The position numbers were made by a program, and so were the translations under genes. Source: an uncultured Rivibacter sp. (GTDB taxonomy: Bacteria; Pseudomonadota; Gammaproteobacteria; Burkholderiales; Burkholderiaceae). From it: a DNA stretch of 64,000 nucleotides. The notes beneath the pieces are model-generated. The model was given only the letters and a program-made list of their open reading frames with translations. It was not told the origin of the DNA and ran no database searches. The stretch spans positions 47,991 to 111,990 of the forward strand of contig CAMLLU010000011.1 in assembly GCA_946480925.1 (NCBI GenBank), read 5' to 3'. Shown in pieces: positions 36,957-46,414 of this stretch. Position 1 is the first letter of the stretch. Every line of letters begins with the position of its first letter.

Positions 36957-38396
36957 CTAGAAGCTCACCAGCACCGACGCGCCGAGCAGATGATTGGTCT
37001 TCTTGTAGCTGCCGTCCTTCACGTAGATGAAGACCGGGTCGTTGGCGCGGTCTAGGCGGTATTCAGCCTTCAGCACGGTGTTGAGGTTGAACAGGTACGA
37101 CAGGCCCAGCGTCAGCGCCATGCGGTTCACGCCATGTTCGGGGTCGGGTTGCGCCCAGGAGCCGGAGGCATCGTCGAAGGCCCAGCCGGGGCCGATGCCG
37201 TTGCGGTCGTCCGAGAAGTTGTAGCCCAGCAGGCCGCCGCCGTTCTTCCTGTTGTTGATGTAGTCCACACGGGCGGTGCCTTCGAAGCGGGGCGTGAACT
37301 TGTAGGCAGCCAGTGCCGAGAGGCCCCACCACTGTGCGTCGCGCAGCTCGCCGGTCACCGGGTCGGCGGTGATGGCGGCGTTCTTCTGCTGGCCGACGCT
37401 GAGCTGGCCCTGCACCGTCCAGTCGCCGCGAATGAAGTAGGCGTCGAACTCGAACAGGTTGAGCGCGGTGTCCTTCAGGTCATAGGGCTCGCCGGTCACC
37501 GGGTTGCCCACGCCGTCGTCGGCGCGCAGGTTTGCTGCCTTGCCATGCACGCCCGCGAACCCGAAGCCCTGGAACTCGCCGCGCGCGTAGTCCACGCGGT
37601 AGGCGAACACCGGCGTCTTGTCGCCTGGCTGCTTCTTGCTCGCGTTCATGTTGGCGAGCATGCCCTTGTAGATCCACTTGCCGCGGGTGATTTCGAAGCC
37701 GGCGCCGGTGTAGGCGGTGGGCAGCGTGAAGTCGAACAGCAGGTTGTGGGTGATGAGCTTGTTGAGCGTGGGCTGCAGGTATTCGTAGCCCGACCAGTCG
37801 GGCAGCTGGCCGGCGATGAAGCGGGTCTGCAGGTCGGTGATGGGCACCGACACGCTGGCTTCGTGGATGAGCGACGTGCCATCGAACACAGCACCCACGC
37901 CGCGGTTGGGCGCCAGCGTGAGGCGCCAACGCGAGCCGCTGTCGGTTTCCTTCTGGAAGTCGATGACCGCGGCGCCGAAGTAGGAGTTGTCGTAGTTGTA
38001 GCCGTCGTCATCGACGCGGTTGACGAACTGGAAGCCCGCGCGGTCCTGGTTCTTGTTGAAGATGAAGGTCGGGTCCATGTAGCCGCCGATCTTCAGGTTC
38101 TTGAGCCCCATGGCGTCGCGGCTGTCTTCGAGCGCCTCGGTCTTGACGGCAATGCGGTTGAACTCCTGCAACTGCTCGGGCGTCATGCCCCACTGCTTGC
38201 CCACGGGCGGCTCGTTGCCCGGCTTCGCCGCAGCAGGCGCGGCCTCCTTGTCCTTGAGCTGCTTTTCGAGCTGCTCGACGCGGTCCTTCAGCGCCTTGAG
38301 CTCCTTCAGCAGCTCGGCATTCGACTGTGCCATCGCGGGCGGCGCAGCGGCAAAGGCGGACATCAGGGCCAGGGTCGTGAGCTTGCGCGTCGTCAT
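36957..38396 (-). CDS. DUF3138-type outer-membrane porin of the polyamine cluster
   Basis: The 479-residue protein starts at the ATG at 38396 (GAGGAG upstream) with a signal peptide ending at AMAQS. A coiled-coil segment (AELLKELKALKDRVEQLEKQ) follows, then a long beta-barrel region (about 90-479) ending in LGASVLVSF, with the terminal Phe required for outer-membrane insertion. The same layout (coiled coil then barrel) is known from DcaP-like and DUF3138 trimeric porins. It lies between potI and puuC, so a role in passage of putrescine or other polyamines across the outer membrane is likely. This is inferred from context; the family has no settled substrate. Confidence 0.75.
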   Translation of the reverse strand: MTTRKLTTLALMSAFAAAPPAMAQSNAELLKELKALKDRVEQLEKQLKDKEAAPAAAKPGNEPPVGKQWGMTPEQLQEFNRIAVKTEALEDSRDAMGLKNLKIGGYMDPTFIFNKNQDRAGFQFVNRVDDDGYNYDNSYFGAAVIDFQKETDSGSRWRLTLAPNRGVGAVFDGTSLIHEASVSVPITDLQTRFIAGQLPDWSGYEYLQPTLNKLITHNLLFDFTLPTAYTGAGFEITRGKWIYKGMLANMNASKKQPGDKTPVFAYRVDYARGEFQGFGFAGVHGKAANLRADDGVGNPVTGEPYDLKDTALNLFEFDAYFIRGDWTVQGQLSVGQQKNAAITADPVTGELRDAQWWGLSALAAYKFTPRFEGTARVDYINNRKNGGGLLGYNFSDDRNGIGPGWAFDDASGSWAQPDPEHGVNRMALTLGLSYLFNLNTVLKAEYRLDRANDPVFIYVKDGSYKKTNHLLGASVLVSF

Positions 38397-38445
38397 CTTC
38401 GGGCTCCTCTCTCTGAAAGTGGTTGGTGTTCGGACTGCATGCGGC

Positions 38446-39282
38446 TCAAGGGCTGCCACGTTGCGCGGCGGCCATCTCCACGGTGCGGCGGCGCTCGGCG
38501 CGGGCAATGAGGTAGCTGGCGAGCACCACGCCGATGGCGACCAGCACGATGATCACGGTGGCCACGGCATTGACGCTGGGGCTCAGCCCCAGGCGGGCCC
38601 GCGAGAAGATGACCAGCGGCATGGTGGTGGCACCGGGGCCCGACAGGAAGGCGGAGAGCACCACGTCGTCTAGCGACAGCGTGAAGGTGAGCAGCCAGGC
38701 CGACAGCAGCGACTGCGAAATCATCGGCAGCGTGACGAGCATGAACACCTGGTGCGGGCGCGCGCCCAGGTCCATGGCGGCTTCTTCGAGCTGCGGGTTG
38801 AGGTCTTGCAGGCGGGCCTGCACCACCACGGTGGCGTAGGCCAGGCCGAGCAGCAGGTGGCCCAGCCAGATGGTCAACATGCCGCGCTCCGGGAAGCCCA
38901 GCCAGCGCTGCATGGACACCAGCATGAGCAGCAGCGACAGGCCCACGATGACCTCGGGCATGACCAGCGGTGCGTTCACCATGCCGCTGAACAAGGTGCG
39001 GCCAGTGAAGCGCCGGTACTTCACGAGCGCGAAGGCGGCCAGCGTGCCGAGCGCCACCGATGCACAGGCCGTGAAGAAGGCGATGCGCAAGGAGAGCCAC
39101 AAGCCCGCGAGCAGCTCGCGGTCGTCTGCCAGCGCGGCATACCACTTGAGCGTGAAGCCGGCCCACACGTTGGCGATGGGCGAGTCGTTGAACGAGTAGA
39201 GCACCAGCGCCGCGATGGGCAGGTAGAGGAAGAGGTAGCCGGCGGCAAGCCAGCCTCGGCCGAAGTGGCGAGCGATGCTCAT
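38446..39282 (-). CDS. potI: Putrescine ABC transporter permease PotI
   Basis: Inner-membrane permease of 278 residues with six predicted helices and the EAA-loop segment EEAAMDLGARPHQVFMLVTLP for contact with the ATPase. Its start overlaps the potH stop (ATGA). It is the fourth and last core transporter gene in the order potF-potG-potH-potI, with the porin gene 49 nt downstream. Confidence 0.92.
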   Translation of the reverse strand: MSIARHFGRGWLAAGYLFLYLPIAALVLYSFNDSPIANVWAGFTLKWYAALADDRELLAGLWLSLRIAFFTACASVALGTLAAFALVKYRRFTGRTLFSGMVNAPLVMPEVIVGLSLLLMLVSMQRWLGFPERGMLTIWLGHLLLGLAYATVVVQARLQDLNPQLEEAAMDLGARPHQVFMLVTLPMISQSLLSAWLLTFTLSLDDVVLSAFLSGPGATTMPLVIFSRARLGLSPSVNAVATVIIVLVAIGVVLASYLIARAERRRTVEMAAAQRGSP

Positions 39283-40214
39283 CGCCGCACCTCCTGCGCC
39301 TCTGCCTGGTATTTGTTGAACACCGCCAGCGGCACGAGGATCAGCAGGATCATCACCACCGCCACGGCCGAGGCGAGCGGCCAGTCGTTGTTGCTGAAGA
39401 ACTCATCCCACAGCACGCGGCCGATCATCAACGTGCGCGGGCCGCCCAGCAGTTCGGGAATCACGAACTCTCCGATGCAAGGGATGAACACCAGCATCGA
39501 GCCGGCGATGATGCCGGCCTTCGACAGCGGCACGGTCACCGTCCAGAAGGCGACCCACGGCGTGGCGCCCAGGTCGTTGGCCGCTTCGAGCAGCCGCAGG
39601 TCCATCTTGGCGAGGTTGGCGTACAGCGGCAGCACCATGAAGGGCAGGTAGGTGTAGACCATGCCCACGACCAGCGAAAACGGTGTGTTCATCAGCTTGC
39701 CCGGGGCTTCGATCAGCCCGGTGGCCAGCAGCAGCTGGTCCACGCGCAGGCTGATCAGCAGCTCGGTGATCCAGCCATGCTCGCCCAGCAGGACTTTCCA
39801 CGCATACACGCGCAGCAGGAAGGACGTCCAGAACGGCAGCATCACGAGCATCAGCAGGGCCGGCTGCACCGTGGGCCTGGCGCGTGCCATGAAGTAGGCG
39901 AACGGGTAGCCGATGGCCAGGCACAGCACGGTGGTGACCGCGGCGTACCTCAGGCTCGAGAGGTAGGTCTTGAAGTAGAGATCGTCCTGCGTGATGAAGA
40001 CGTAGTTGCCGAGCTTCAACGTGAGCTGCAGCGCCCCATCGGTGTAGGTGACGAGGTCCTTGAAGCTCACGTTCTCCATTTCGGAAACGCTGATCTTCAC
40101 GACGATGAGGAAGGGCAGCAGGAAGAACAGCAGCAGCCACGCGTAGGGCACGCCGATCACGGCCGTGCGTCCGCGCAGCGTTTTCCGAAGGCGCTGGAGC
40201 GGGCTGGGCTTCAC
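39279..40214 (-). CDS. potH: Putrescine ABC transporter permease PotH
   Basis: Inner-membrane permease of 311 residues (E. coli PotH 317). The start is set at the GTG (40214) that overlaps the potG stop (GTGA), although the frame stays open far upstream within potG. Six helices are visible; the EAA-loop segment is LLEAANDLGATPWVAFWTVT. It has the long periplasmic segment after helix 1 (VSEMENVSFKDLVTYTDGAL) typical of PotB/PotH. It overlaps potI by 4 nt. Confidence 0.92.
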   Translation of the reverse strand: MKPSPLQRLRKTLRGRTAVIGVPYAWLLLFFLLPFLIVVKISVSEMENVSFKDLVTYTDGALQLTLKLGNYVFITQDDLYFKTYLSSLRYAAVTTVLCLAIGYPFAYFMARARPTVQPALLMLVMLPFWTSFLLRVYAWKVLLGEHGWITELLISLRVDQLLLATGLIEAPGKLMNTPFSLVVGMVYTYLPFMVLPLYANLAKMDLRLLEAANDLGATPWVAFWTVTVPLSKAGIIAGSMLVFIPCIGEFVIPELLGGPRTLMIGRVLWDEFFSNNDWPLASAVAVVMILLILVPLAVFNKYQAEAQEVRR

Positions 40215-41317
40215 TGCGTGAGTACCACTTGGGCCGAAGGCGACCAGTGCGCCCAGGCCTGGTCGTCCCAGGTGAGCACGTCGTCGGGGTGGCGCTCCAC
40301 GTTGCTCTGGCTGACCTTGAGCACCGTGCCGCTGGCCGTCTGCAGGTGATAGACGGTGAAGCTGCCGAAGTACGACAGGTTCTTCACGCGGCCGGTGAGC
40401 TTGTTGAATTCGTTGCTCGGCTCTGCGCGGCTGAGGCGGATCTTTTCCGGGCGCAGGGCTACGGTCACGTCCATGCCTTCGGTACCGGTGATGCCATGGC
40501 CCACGTAGTGCCGGCAATCGGCGCAGTCGATGATCACGTGGTCGGGGTTGTCGCTGGTCAGGCGCCCCGGCATCAGGTTCACGTTGCCGATGAAGTCGGC
40601 CACGAAGCGCGTGGCGGGCGTTTCGTAGATGTCGCCCGGCGCGCCCACCTGCAGGATGCGCCCCTCGCTCATGACCGCGATGCGCGAGGCCATGGTCATG
40701 GCCTCTTCCTGGTCGTGCGTGACCATCACGCAGGTCACGCCCACCTCTTCGATGATGTTGACCAGCTCGATCTGCGTCTGCTCGCGCAGCTTCTTGTCGA
40801 GCGCGCCCAGCGGTTCGTCGAGCAGCAGCAGTTGTGGTCGCTTCGCCAGGCTGCGCGCCAGTGCCACGCGTTGCTGCTGGCCGCCCGAGAGCTGGTGCGG
40901 CTTGCGCCGGGTGAACTTCTGCAGCTGCACGAGCTTGAGCATCGCTTCCACGCGCTCGGCCAGTTCGGCCTTGGCCATGCCATCGCGCTTCAAGCCGAAG
41001 GCGATGTTGTCCCACACCGAAAGGTGCGGGAACAGCGCGTACGACTGGAACATCATGTTGATGGGCCGCTCGTAGGGCGGCAGCCCGGCGAGGTCGCGCC
41101 CGTCGAGCACGATGCGACCGGCAGTGGGCGTCTCGAAGCCGGCCAGCATGCGCAGCAGCGTGGTCTTGCCGCAGCCCGAAGAGCCCAGCAGCGCGAAGAT
41201 CTCGCCCTTTGCAATGTCGATCGAGACGTGGTTGACCGCGAGCGAGCCGCCACCGAAGTCCTTCACCACGTCTTGAATCTGCAGGAATGCCGGCGCGGCG
41301 GCTGCCACGTTGTTCAT
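40211..41317 (-). CDS. potG: Putrescine ABC transporter ATPase PotG
   Basis: The 368-residue ATPase starts at the ATG at 41317, where the sequence [20 protein letters not shown] begins; the frame is open to 41419. It has Walker [13 protein letters not shown], the signature [15 protein letters not shown], Walker [13 protein letters not shown] and the H-loop [13 protein letters not shown]. The C-terminal TOBE domain (about 270-368) is present. It couples to PotH and PotI with a 4-nt overlap, and potF lies upstream with a 98-nt gap that holds small stems (GGGCCGAGCGCCGGCCC). Confidence 0.93.
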   Translation of the reverse strand: MNNVAAAAPAFLQIQDVVKDFGGGSLAVNHVSIDIAKGEIFALLGSSGCGKTTLLRMLAGFETPTAGRIVLDGRDLAGLPPYERPINMMFQSYALFPHLSVWDNIAFGLKRDGMAKAELAERVEAMLKLVQLQKFTRRKPHQLSGGQQQRVALARSLAKRPQLLLLDEPLGALDKKLREQTQIELVNIIEEVGVTCVMVTHDQEEAMTMASRIAVMSEGRILQVGAPGDIYETPATRFVADFIGNVNLMPGRLTSDNPDHVIIDCADCRHYVGHGITGTEGMDVTVALRPEKIRLSRAEPSNEFNKLTGRVKNLSYFGSFTVYHLQTASGTVLKVSQSNVERHPDDVLTWDDQAWAHWSPSAQVVLTQ

Positions 41318-41415
41318 GCGTCTTTGATCAGTGATGTTGCCGAAGCGAAGGGCCGAGCGCCGGCCCTGTCCCCTCGGGGGACCGTCCGGTGTACCCACCG
41401 GACGAGGGGTGGTCA

Positions 41416-42540
41416 TCAAAGCCCGGTCTTGAACGACGTGTACAGCCTCGTCATGGTCCGCCGGATGTCGTTGCTGATCGCATCGGGCGCGGCCATCTTC
41501 TTCATGTCGGCATCGCTCGGGAACACCGTCGGGTTGCTGGCCACTTCGGGCTTCACGAACTTCTTCGACTCCTTGTTGGGGTTCGCGTAGAACACCTTGT
41601 TCGTGAGCCCTGCATGCACCTCGGGCCGCAGGATGTAGTTGATGAACTTGTGCGCGTTGCCCGGGTGGGGCGCATCGGCCGGGATCACCATCACGTCGAA
41701 GAACAGCACGCCGCCGGTCTTGGGAATGAGCGCTTCGATCTTCTGGCCGGTCTTGCCGTCGATGGCTCGCTGGCGTGCGATGTTGATGTCGCCCGACCAG
41801 CCCAGCGCCAGGCAGATGGAGCCGTTGGCCATGTCATTGATGTAGCCCGACGAGCTGAACAGCGTGACGTAGGGGCGTATCGCCCTGAGCAGCGGGCTCA
41901 CCGCGCCATAGTCGGCCTGGTTGCGGCTGTAGGCCGGCTTGCCGAGGTAATGCAGGGCGGCCGGGACCACCTCGGTGGCCGAATCGAGGAAGCTCACGCC
42001 GCAGCTCTTGAGCTTGGAGATGTACTCAGGCTTGAAGACGAGGTCCCAGGCGTTTTCGGGCATGGGCGTGCTGCCCAGCGCGGCCTTCACCTTGTCGACG
42101 TTGATGCCCACCGTGGTGTAGCCCCACAGCCAGTTCACCTGGAACCGGTTGCCAGGGTCGAGCTTGGCGAGCTGCTCCTGCAATGCCGGGTCGAGGTTCT
42201 TGTAGTTCGGGATCTGCGACTTGTCGATCTTCTGCAGCAGCCCGCCGTCGGCCTGCAGCTTGGCCCAGTAGGAAGAGGGCACCACCACGTCGTAGCCGGT
42301 GCGGCCGGCCACCAGCTTGGCGTGGACGATCTCGTTGTTGTCGAAGTTGTCGTAGCGCACCTTGATGCCGGTCTCCTTCTCGAAGTTGGCCAGCGTGTCG
42401 GGCGCGATGTAGTCGGACCAGTTGTAGACGTTGAGGACCTTTTCTTCTTCTTGCGCACTGGCCGGCCCGAAGGCTAGCAGGGTGGTGCACAGGCCCAGCA
42501 GGGTGCCGGCAGCTGCGCGGCGCAAGCGTGTCGATGTCAT
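41416..42540 (-). CDS. potF: Putrescine-binding periplasmic protein PotF
   Basis: Substrate-binding protein of 374 residues with a signal peptide (LLGLCTTLLAFGPASAQ). The mature sequence follows PotF/SpuD: VYNWSDYIAPDTLANFEKET, which holds the typical Trp-Ser-Asp-Tyr pocket residues, then VVVPSSYWAKLQ, LDPGNRFQVNWLWGYTTVG and LGWSGDINIARQRA. It is the first gene of the potFGHI block and lies 54 nt after an aminotransferase gene. Confidence 0.93.
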   Translation of the reverse strand: MTSTRLRRAAAGTLLGLCTTLLAFGPASAQEEEKVLNVYNWSDYIAPDTLANFEKETGIKVRYDNFDNNEIVHAKLVAGRTGYDVVVPSSYWAKLQADGGLLQKIDKSQIPNYKNLDPALQEQLAKLDPGNRFQVNWLWGYTTVGINVDKVKAALGSTPMPENAWDLVFKPEYISKLKSCGVSFLDSATEVVPAALHYLGKPAYSRNQADYGAVSPLLRAIRPYVTLFSSSGYINDMANGSICLALGWSGDINIARQRAIDGKTGQKIEALIPKTGGVLFFDVMVIPADAPHPGNAHKFINYILRPEVHAGLTNKVFYANPNKESKKFVKPEVASNPTVFPSDADMKKMAAPDAISNDIRRTMTRLYTSFKTGL

Positions 42541-42594
42541 CGTCGAATCCTCCTGTCGTTCGTTCGTCTGTCTGTCAGCGATGTGCGATGCGAA

Positions 42595-43968
42595 TCAGCC
42601 CAGCCATCCTTGGGCCTTCACGTCGGCCCAGGTCTTGTCGAGGCACAGGCGGATCAGCCGCCCGAGTTCTTCGATCTGTTCTGCGGTGATCACCAGCGGC
42701 GGCGCGACGATCATGCGGTCGCCCACCGCACGCATGATCAGGCCGTTGCCGAAGCAGTGGCCGCGGCACACCATACCCACGGCCAGCTCGGGCGGGAAGA
42801 GGGTTCTCTTGGCCTTGTCCTTCACGAGCAACAGTGCGCCCATCAGTCCGCAGGTCTCGGCGTCACCCACCAGCGGGTGGTCCTTCAGGCTTTCGTAGAG
42901 CTCCGCAAGAAGCGGGCCGGTCTCGTTGCGCACCTTCTCCACGAGGCCCAGTTCGCGAATGAGCCGGATGTTGGCAATGCCCACCGCACAGGCCACGGGG
43001 TGGCCGGAGTAGGTGTAGCCATGCTCGAACTCGCCGCCTTGCTCGATGAGCACGCGAGCCACCCGATCGCCCACGATCACGCCGCCCAGCGGCACGTAGC
43101 CCGAGGTCACTCCCTTGGCGAAGGTCATGAGGTCAGGTCGGGTGCCGAAGCGTTCGCAGCCGAACCAGTGGCCGGTGCGGCCGAAGCCGCAGATGACCTC
43201 GTCGGAGACGAGCAGGGTGCCGTACTTGTCGCAAATGGCCTGCACGGCCGGCCAATACGTTTCGGGCGGGATGATCACGCCGCCCGCGCCTTGCACCGGC
43301 TCGCCGATGAAGGCCGCCACCTTCTCGGGCCCGACTTCGAGGATCTTGTCTTCGAGCCAGCTCGCGGCCACGCGCCCGAACTCTTCGCGACTCATCGCGC
43401 GGCCGAGCTGGTACCAGTAGGGCTGCTCGATGTGCACGATGCCGGGAATGGGCAGCCCGCCTTGCGCATGCATCGCGCTCATGCCTCCGAGCGACGCGCC
43501 GGCCATGGTGGAGCCGTGATAGCCGTTGTTGCGGCTGATGATGACCTGTCGCTCGGGTTGGCCCAGCACGTCCCAATAACGACGCACCATGCGCACGATG
43601 GTGTCGTTGCCTTCCGAGCCCGAGCCGCTGAAGAACACGTGCTTGAACTGCGGCGGCGTCACTTCGGCCAGCAGCTCGGCCAGTTCGATGGCGGGCGGCG
43701 TGGCCGTCTGGAAGAAGGCGTTGTAGAAGGGCAGCTCCTTCATCTGCCGCGTGGCGGCGTCGATGAGCGCCTGCTGCCCATAACCCACGTTCACGCACCA
43801 CAGGCCGCTCATGGCGTCGAAGATCTTCTGGCCTTCGCTGTCCCACAAGTAGATGTTCTCGGCCCGCGTGATGATGCGTGAGCCCTTTTTCGCCAGGGCC
43901 TGGAAGTCGGTGAAAGGGTGGAGGAAGTGCGCCGCGTCCGCGGCCTGCCATTGCTGGGTGGTTCTCAT
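42595..43968 (-). CDS. spuC: Putrescine/polyamine:pyruvate aminotransferase (class III, SpuC-like)
   Basis: PLP-dependent aminotransferase of 457 residues. The class III motif is LLVSDEVICGFGRTGHWFG, and the PLP lysine is in FAKGVTSGYVPLGG. The N-terminal FHPFTDFQ is typical of the SpuC group, which transfers the amino group of putrescine (or diamino compounds) to pyruvate, giving 4-aminobutyraldehyde. Its neighbours (potF downstream, a gamma-glutamylpolyamine synthetase upstream) support this. It may provide an alternative to the PuuA route. A second class III aminotransferase lies at 47775-49094. Confidence 0.85.
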   Translation of the reverse strand: MRTTQQWQAADAAHFLHPFTDFQALAKKGSRIITRAENIYLWDSEGQKIFDAMSGLWCVNVGYGQQALIDAATRQMKELPFYNAFFQTATPPAIELAELLAEVTPPQFKHVFFSGSGSEGNDTIVRMVRRYWDVLGQPERQVIISRNNGYHGSTMAGASLGGMSAMHAQGGLPIPGIVHIEQPYWYQLGRAMSREEFGRVAASWLEDKILEVGPEKVAAFIGEPVQGAGGVIIPPETYWPAVQAICDKYGTLLVSDEVICGFGRTGHWFGCERFGTRPDLMTFAKGVTSGYVPLGGVIVGDRVARVLIEQGGEFEHGYTYSGHPVACAVGIANIRLIRELGLVEKVRNETGPLLAELYESLKDHPLVGDAETCGLMGALLLVKDKAKRTLFPPELAVGMVCRGHCFGNGLIMRAVGDRMIVAPPLVITAEQIEELGRLIRLCLDKTWADVKAQGWLG

Positions 43969-44045
43969 TGCTTGTGACCCTGTGACTGGGGACCAGTGGA
44001 TGCCGCGAGACCAGTCACCGATCGCCAGTCACCGGTCGCAGCCCA

Positions 44046-45413
44046 TCAGACGTGGAGCAGCAGGTGCTCGCGCTCCCAGGGCGAGATCACCTTCATGAAC
44101 TCTTCGTGCTCGATTTCCTTCACCTCGGTGTAGACGGTGATGAACTCCTTGCCGAGCGCGGCATGCAGGTCGGGCTCGTCTTTCAGCTTGCCCAGTGCCT
44201 CGCCCAGGCTGCGCGGCAGCTGGTATTCGCCGAGGTAGGCGTCGCCCTTGCATTCGGGCGACGGCTCGATGCGGTTCTTGATGCCGAGGTAGCCGCAGGC
44301 CAGCGTGGCGGCCAGCGCGACATAGGGGTTGGCATCGGCGCCGATCACGCGGTTTTCGATGCGACGCGCCGCCGGCGCGGCCACCGGCGAGCGGATGCCC
44401 ACGGTGCGGTTGTCGGTGCCCCATTGGATGTTGATGGGTGCCGACATGGAGCGCGCCAGCCGGCGGTAGGAATTGACGTAGGGCGCGAACAGCGCCATGG
44501 CCGCCGGGATGTAGCGCTGCAGGCCGCCGATGTACCAATAGAACTCGCTGCTGGGCGAGCCGTCTTCGTTGCTGAAGATGTTGCGGCCGCTGGCCTTGTC
44601 GACCACGCTCTGGTGCACGTGCATCGCGCTGCCGGGCTCGTTGGCCATCGGCTTGGCCATGAAGGTGGCGTACATCTCGTGGCGCAGCGCCGTCTCGCGG
44701 ATGGTGCGCTTGAAGAAGAACACCTCGTCGGCCAGCTGCAGCGGGTGGTCGTGGAAGAAGTTGATCTCCATCTGCCCGGCACCCACTTCGTGGATCAGCG
44801 TGTCCACGTTGAGCTCCATCTTTTCGCAGTAGTCGTAGATGTCCTCGAACAGCGGGTCGAACTCGTTCACCGCGTCGATGGAGTAGGCCTGGCGCGAGGT
44901 TTCAGAGCGGCCGCTGCGGCCCTTGGGCGGGCGCAGCGGCATGTTCGGGTCGGCACTGCGCTCGATGAGATAGAACTCGAGCTCAGGCGCCACCACCGGC
45001 GACCAGCCTTCGGCATCGAACAGCTCGCACACGCGCCGCAGCACCGAGCGGGGGGCATAGGGGATGAGTCTGCCGTCGCGGTCGAAGCAGTCATGGATCA
45101 CCTGCGCCGTCGGGTCCACCGCCCACGGCACGATGCGCACCGTGGCCGGGTCGGGCTTGAGGTGCATGTCGCGGTCGGTGGGCGTGATGACGTCGTAGTA
45201 CGGCCCTTCTTCAGGGAACTCGCCCGTCACGCCGATGGCGACGATGGCTTCGGGCAAGCGCATGCCGCGGTCTTCGGTGAACTTCTCGCGAGGGAGGATC
45301 TTGCCGCGCGCCACGCCGGTGAGGTCCGGCACCAGGCATTCGATTTCGGTGACGCGGCGTTCATTCAGCCACTGCTCGAGCTCGCTGAACGTGAAGTTGT
45401 CTTTGACGACCAT
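44046..45413 (-). CDS. puuA: Gamma-glutamylputrescine synthetase (glutamine synthetase family)
   Basis: ATP-dependent ligase joining glutamate to putrescine, first step of the Puu route. The 455-residue product starts at the ATG at 45413. The glutamine synthetase fold is shown by VGAGQMEINFFHDHPL with metal ligands, the ATP-binding segment MANEPGSAMHVHQSV, and the Glu-binding region NRVIGADANPYVALA. PuuA-type proteins lack the adenylylation site of GlnA. The placement between a gamma-glutamyl-GABA hydrolase and a polyamine aminotransferase supports PuuA over GlnA; related spermidine-specific ligases cannot be excluded. Confidence 0.88.
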   Translation of the reverse strand: MVVKDNFTFSELEQWLNERRVTEIECLVPDLTGVARGKILPREKFTEDRGMRLPEAIVAIGVTGEFPEEGPYYDVITPTDRDMHLKPDPATVRIVPWAVDPTAQVIHDCFDRDGRLIPYAPRSVLRRVCELFDAEGWSPVVAPELEFYLIERSADPNMPLRPPKGRSGRSETSRQAYSIDAVNEFDPLFEDIYDYCEKMELNVDTLIHEVGAGQMEINFFHDHPLQLADEVFFFKRTIRETALRHEMYATFMAKPMANEPGSAMHVHQSVVDKASGRNIFSNEDGSPSSEFYWYIGGLQRYIPAAMALFAPYVNSYRRLARSMSAPINIQWGTDNRTVGIRSPVAAPAARRIENRVIGADANPYVALAATLACGYLGIKNRIEPSPECKGDAYLGEYQLPRSLGEALGKLKDEPDLHAALGKEFITVYTEVKEIEHEEFMKVISPWEREHLLLHV

Positions 45414-45485
45414 GTGGAACCCCTGAACGTTGAAGAGGGCCGGGCGCATGCGAGGCGCGCGACCGCCGTGCCACGGCGAGCGGCT

Positions 45486-46265
45486 TCAACGGGATGGGGG
45501 ACGGTGACGGTCGCGGTAGTCCTGGCAGGCTTCGCCGAAGGCCTTGAACAGCTTCAGCGACACCGGGTTGTTGGCTGCCTGCCATTCCGGGTGCCATTGC
45601 AGGCACAGGTTGAAGCCCGGCGCGCCGGGCCTGGAGAAGGCTTCGACGAGCCCGTCGGGTGCGGTGGCTTCCACACGCAGACCGTTGGCGAGGCGGTTCA
45701 CGCCCTGGCCGTGCAGGCTGTTCACCTGGAATTCACGCAAGCCGAGGATCTTTTCCAGCAGCCCGCCGGGCTCCACGTGCACGGGGTGCGACACGCCGTA
45801 TTGCTTTTCGACCGGCTCGTCGTCGTTGCTGCGGTGGTCGCGCTTGCCGCTCACTTCCTGCACGGCCTGGTGCAGCGAGCCGCCGAGTGCCACGTTGGTT
45901 TCCTGCGCACCGCGGCAGATCGCGATGAGCGGGATGCCGCGTTCCAGCGTGCGAGGAATGAGCGGCAGCACCCAGCCGTCGCGAGCCATGTCGAGCGGTA
46001 GCGAATCGTCGTGGACGTCTTCGCCGAAGTGGCTGGGGTGCACGTTCGACGGCGAGCCGGTGAGCAGCACGCCGTCGGCTACTTCGAGCAGTTCATCGAC
46101 CTCGTGAGACTCGGCCACTGGCACCACCAGCGGCAGGCAGCCGGCGAGCCTCACGGCGTCGATGTACTTCTTGCCCGCAACGTGGAAGGGATGGTGCCCG
46201 ATCATCCTGTTGCAGGCTGGAATCAGCACGACGGGCCGGCTCCGGGGCGTTGTCGAGGTACTCAT
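45486..46265 (-). CDS. puuD: Gamma-glutamyl-GABA hydrolase (class I glutamine amidotransferase fold)
   Basis: Cleaves gamma-glutamyl-GABA into glutamate and GABA, last step of the Puu route. The 259-residue protein has the Cys nucleophile in LIAICRGAQETNVALGG and the His-Glu pair in CLQWHPEWQA. The substrate segment GVLLTGSPSNVHPSHFGE matches the PuuD/peptidase C26 group. It lies 72 nt before puuA on the same strand. Confidence 0.9.
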   Translation of the reverse strand: MSTSTTPRSRPVVLIPACNRMIGHHPFHVAGKKYIDAVRLAGCLPLVVPVAESHEVDELLEVADGVLLTGSPSNVHPSHFGEDVHDDSLPLDMARDGWVLPLIPRTLERGIPLIAICRGAQETNVALGGSLHQAVQEVSGKRDHRSNDDEPVEKQYGVSHPVHVEPGGLLEKILGLREFQVNSLHGQGVNRLANGLRVEATAPDGLVEAFSRPGAPGFNLCLQWHPEWQAANNPVSLKLFKAFGEACQDYRDRHRPPSR

Positions 46266-46414
46266 TGGGCTTGCTGTGCGCCGGTTATTGACCGCGGCAC
46301 GTTGGGCTTACTGACTGATGGTTGTACTGATGGGTGAAGAGGTACTTCCGACTCGTGCAAGCAGTGTGCCAAAGCACACGATGAAGTCAACGGAGAAAGG
46401 CCCAGGTGCAAGGC

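Noticed and set aside
44052..46001. 649-codon open frame antisense to puuA and puuD
   Set aside because: It spans two well-supported genes and shows no domain; a shadow frame.
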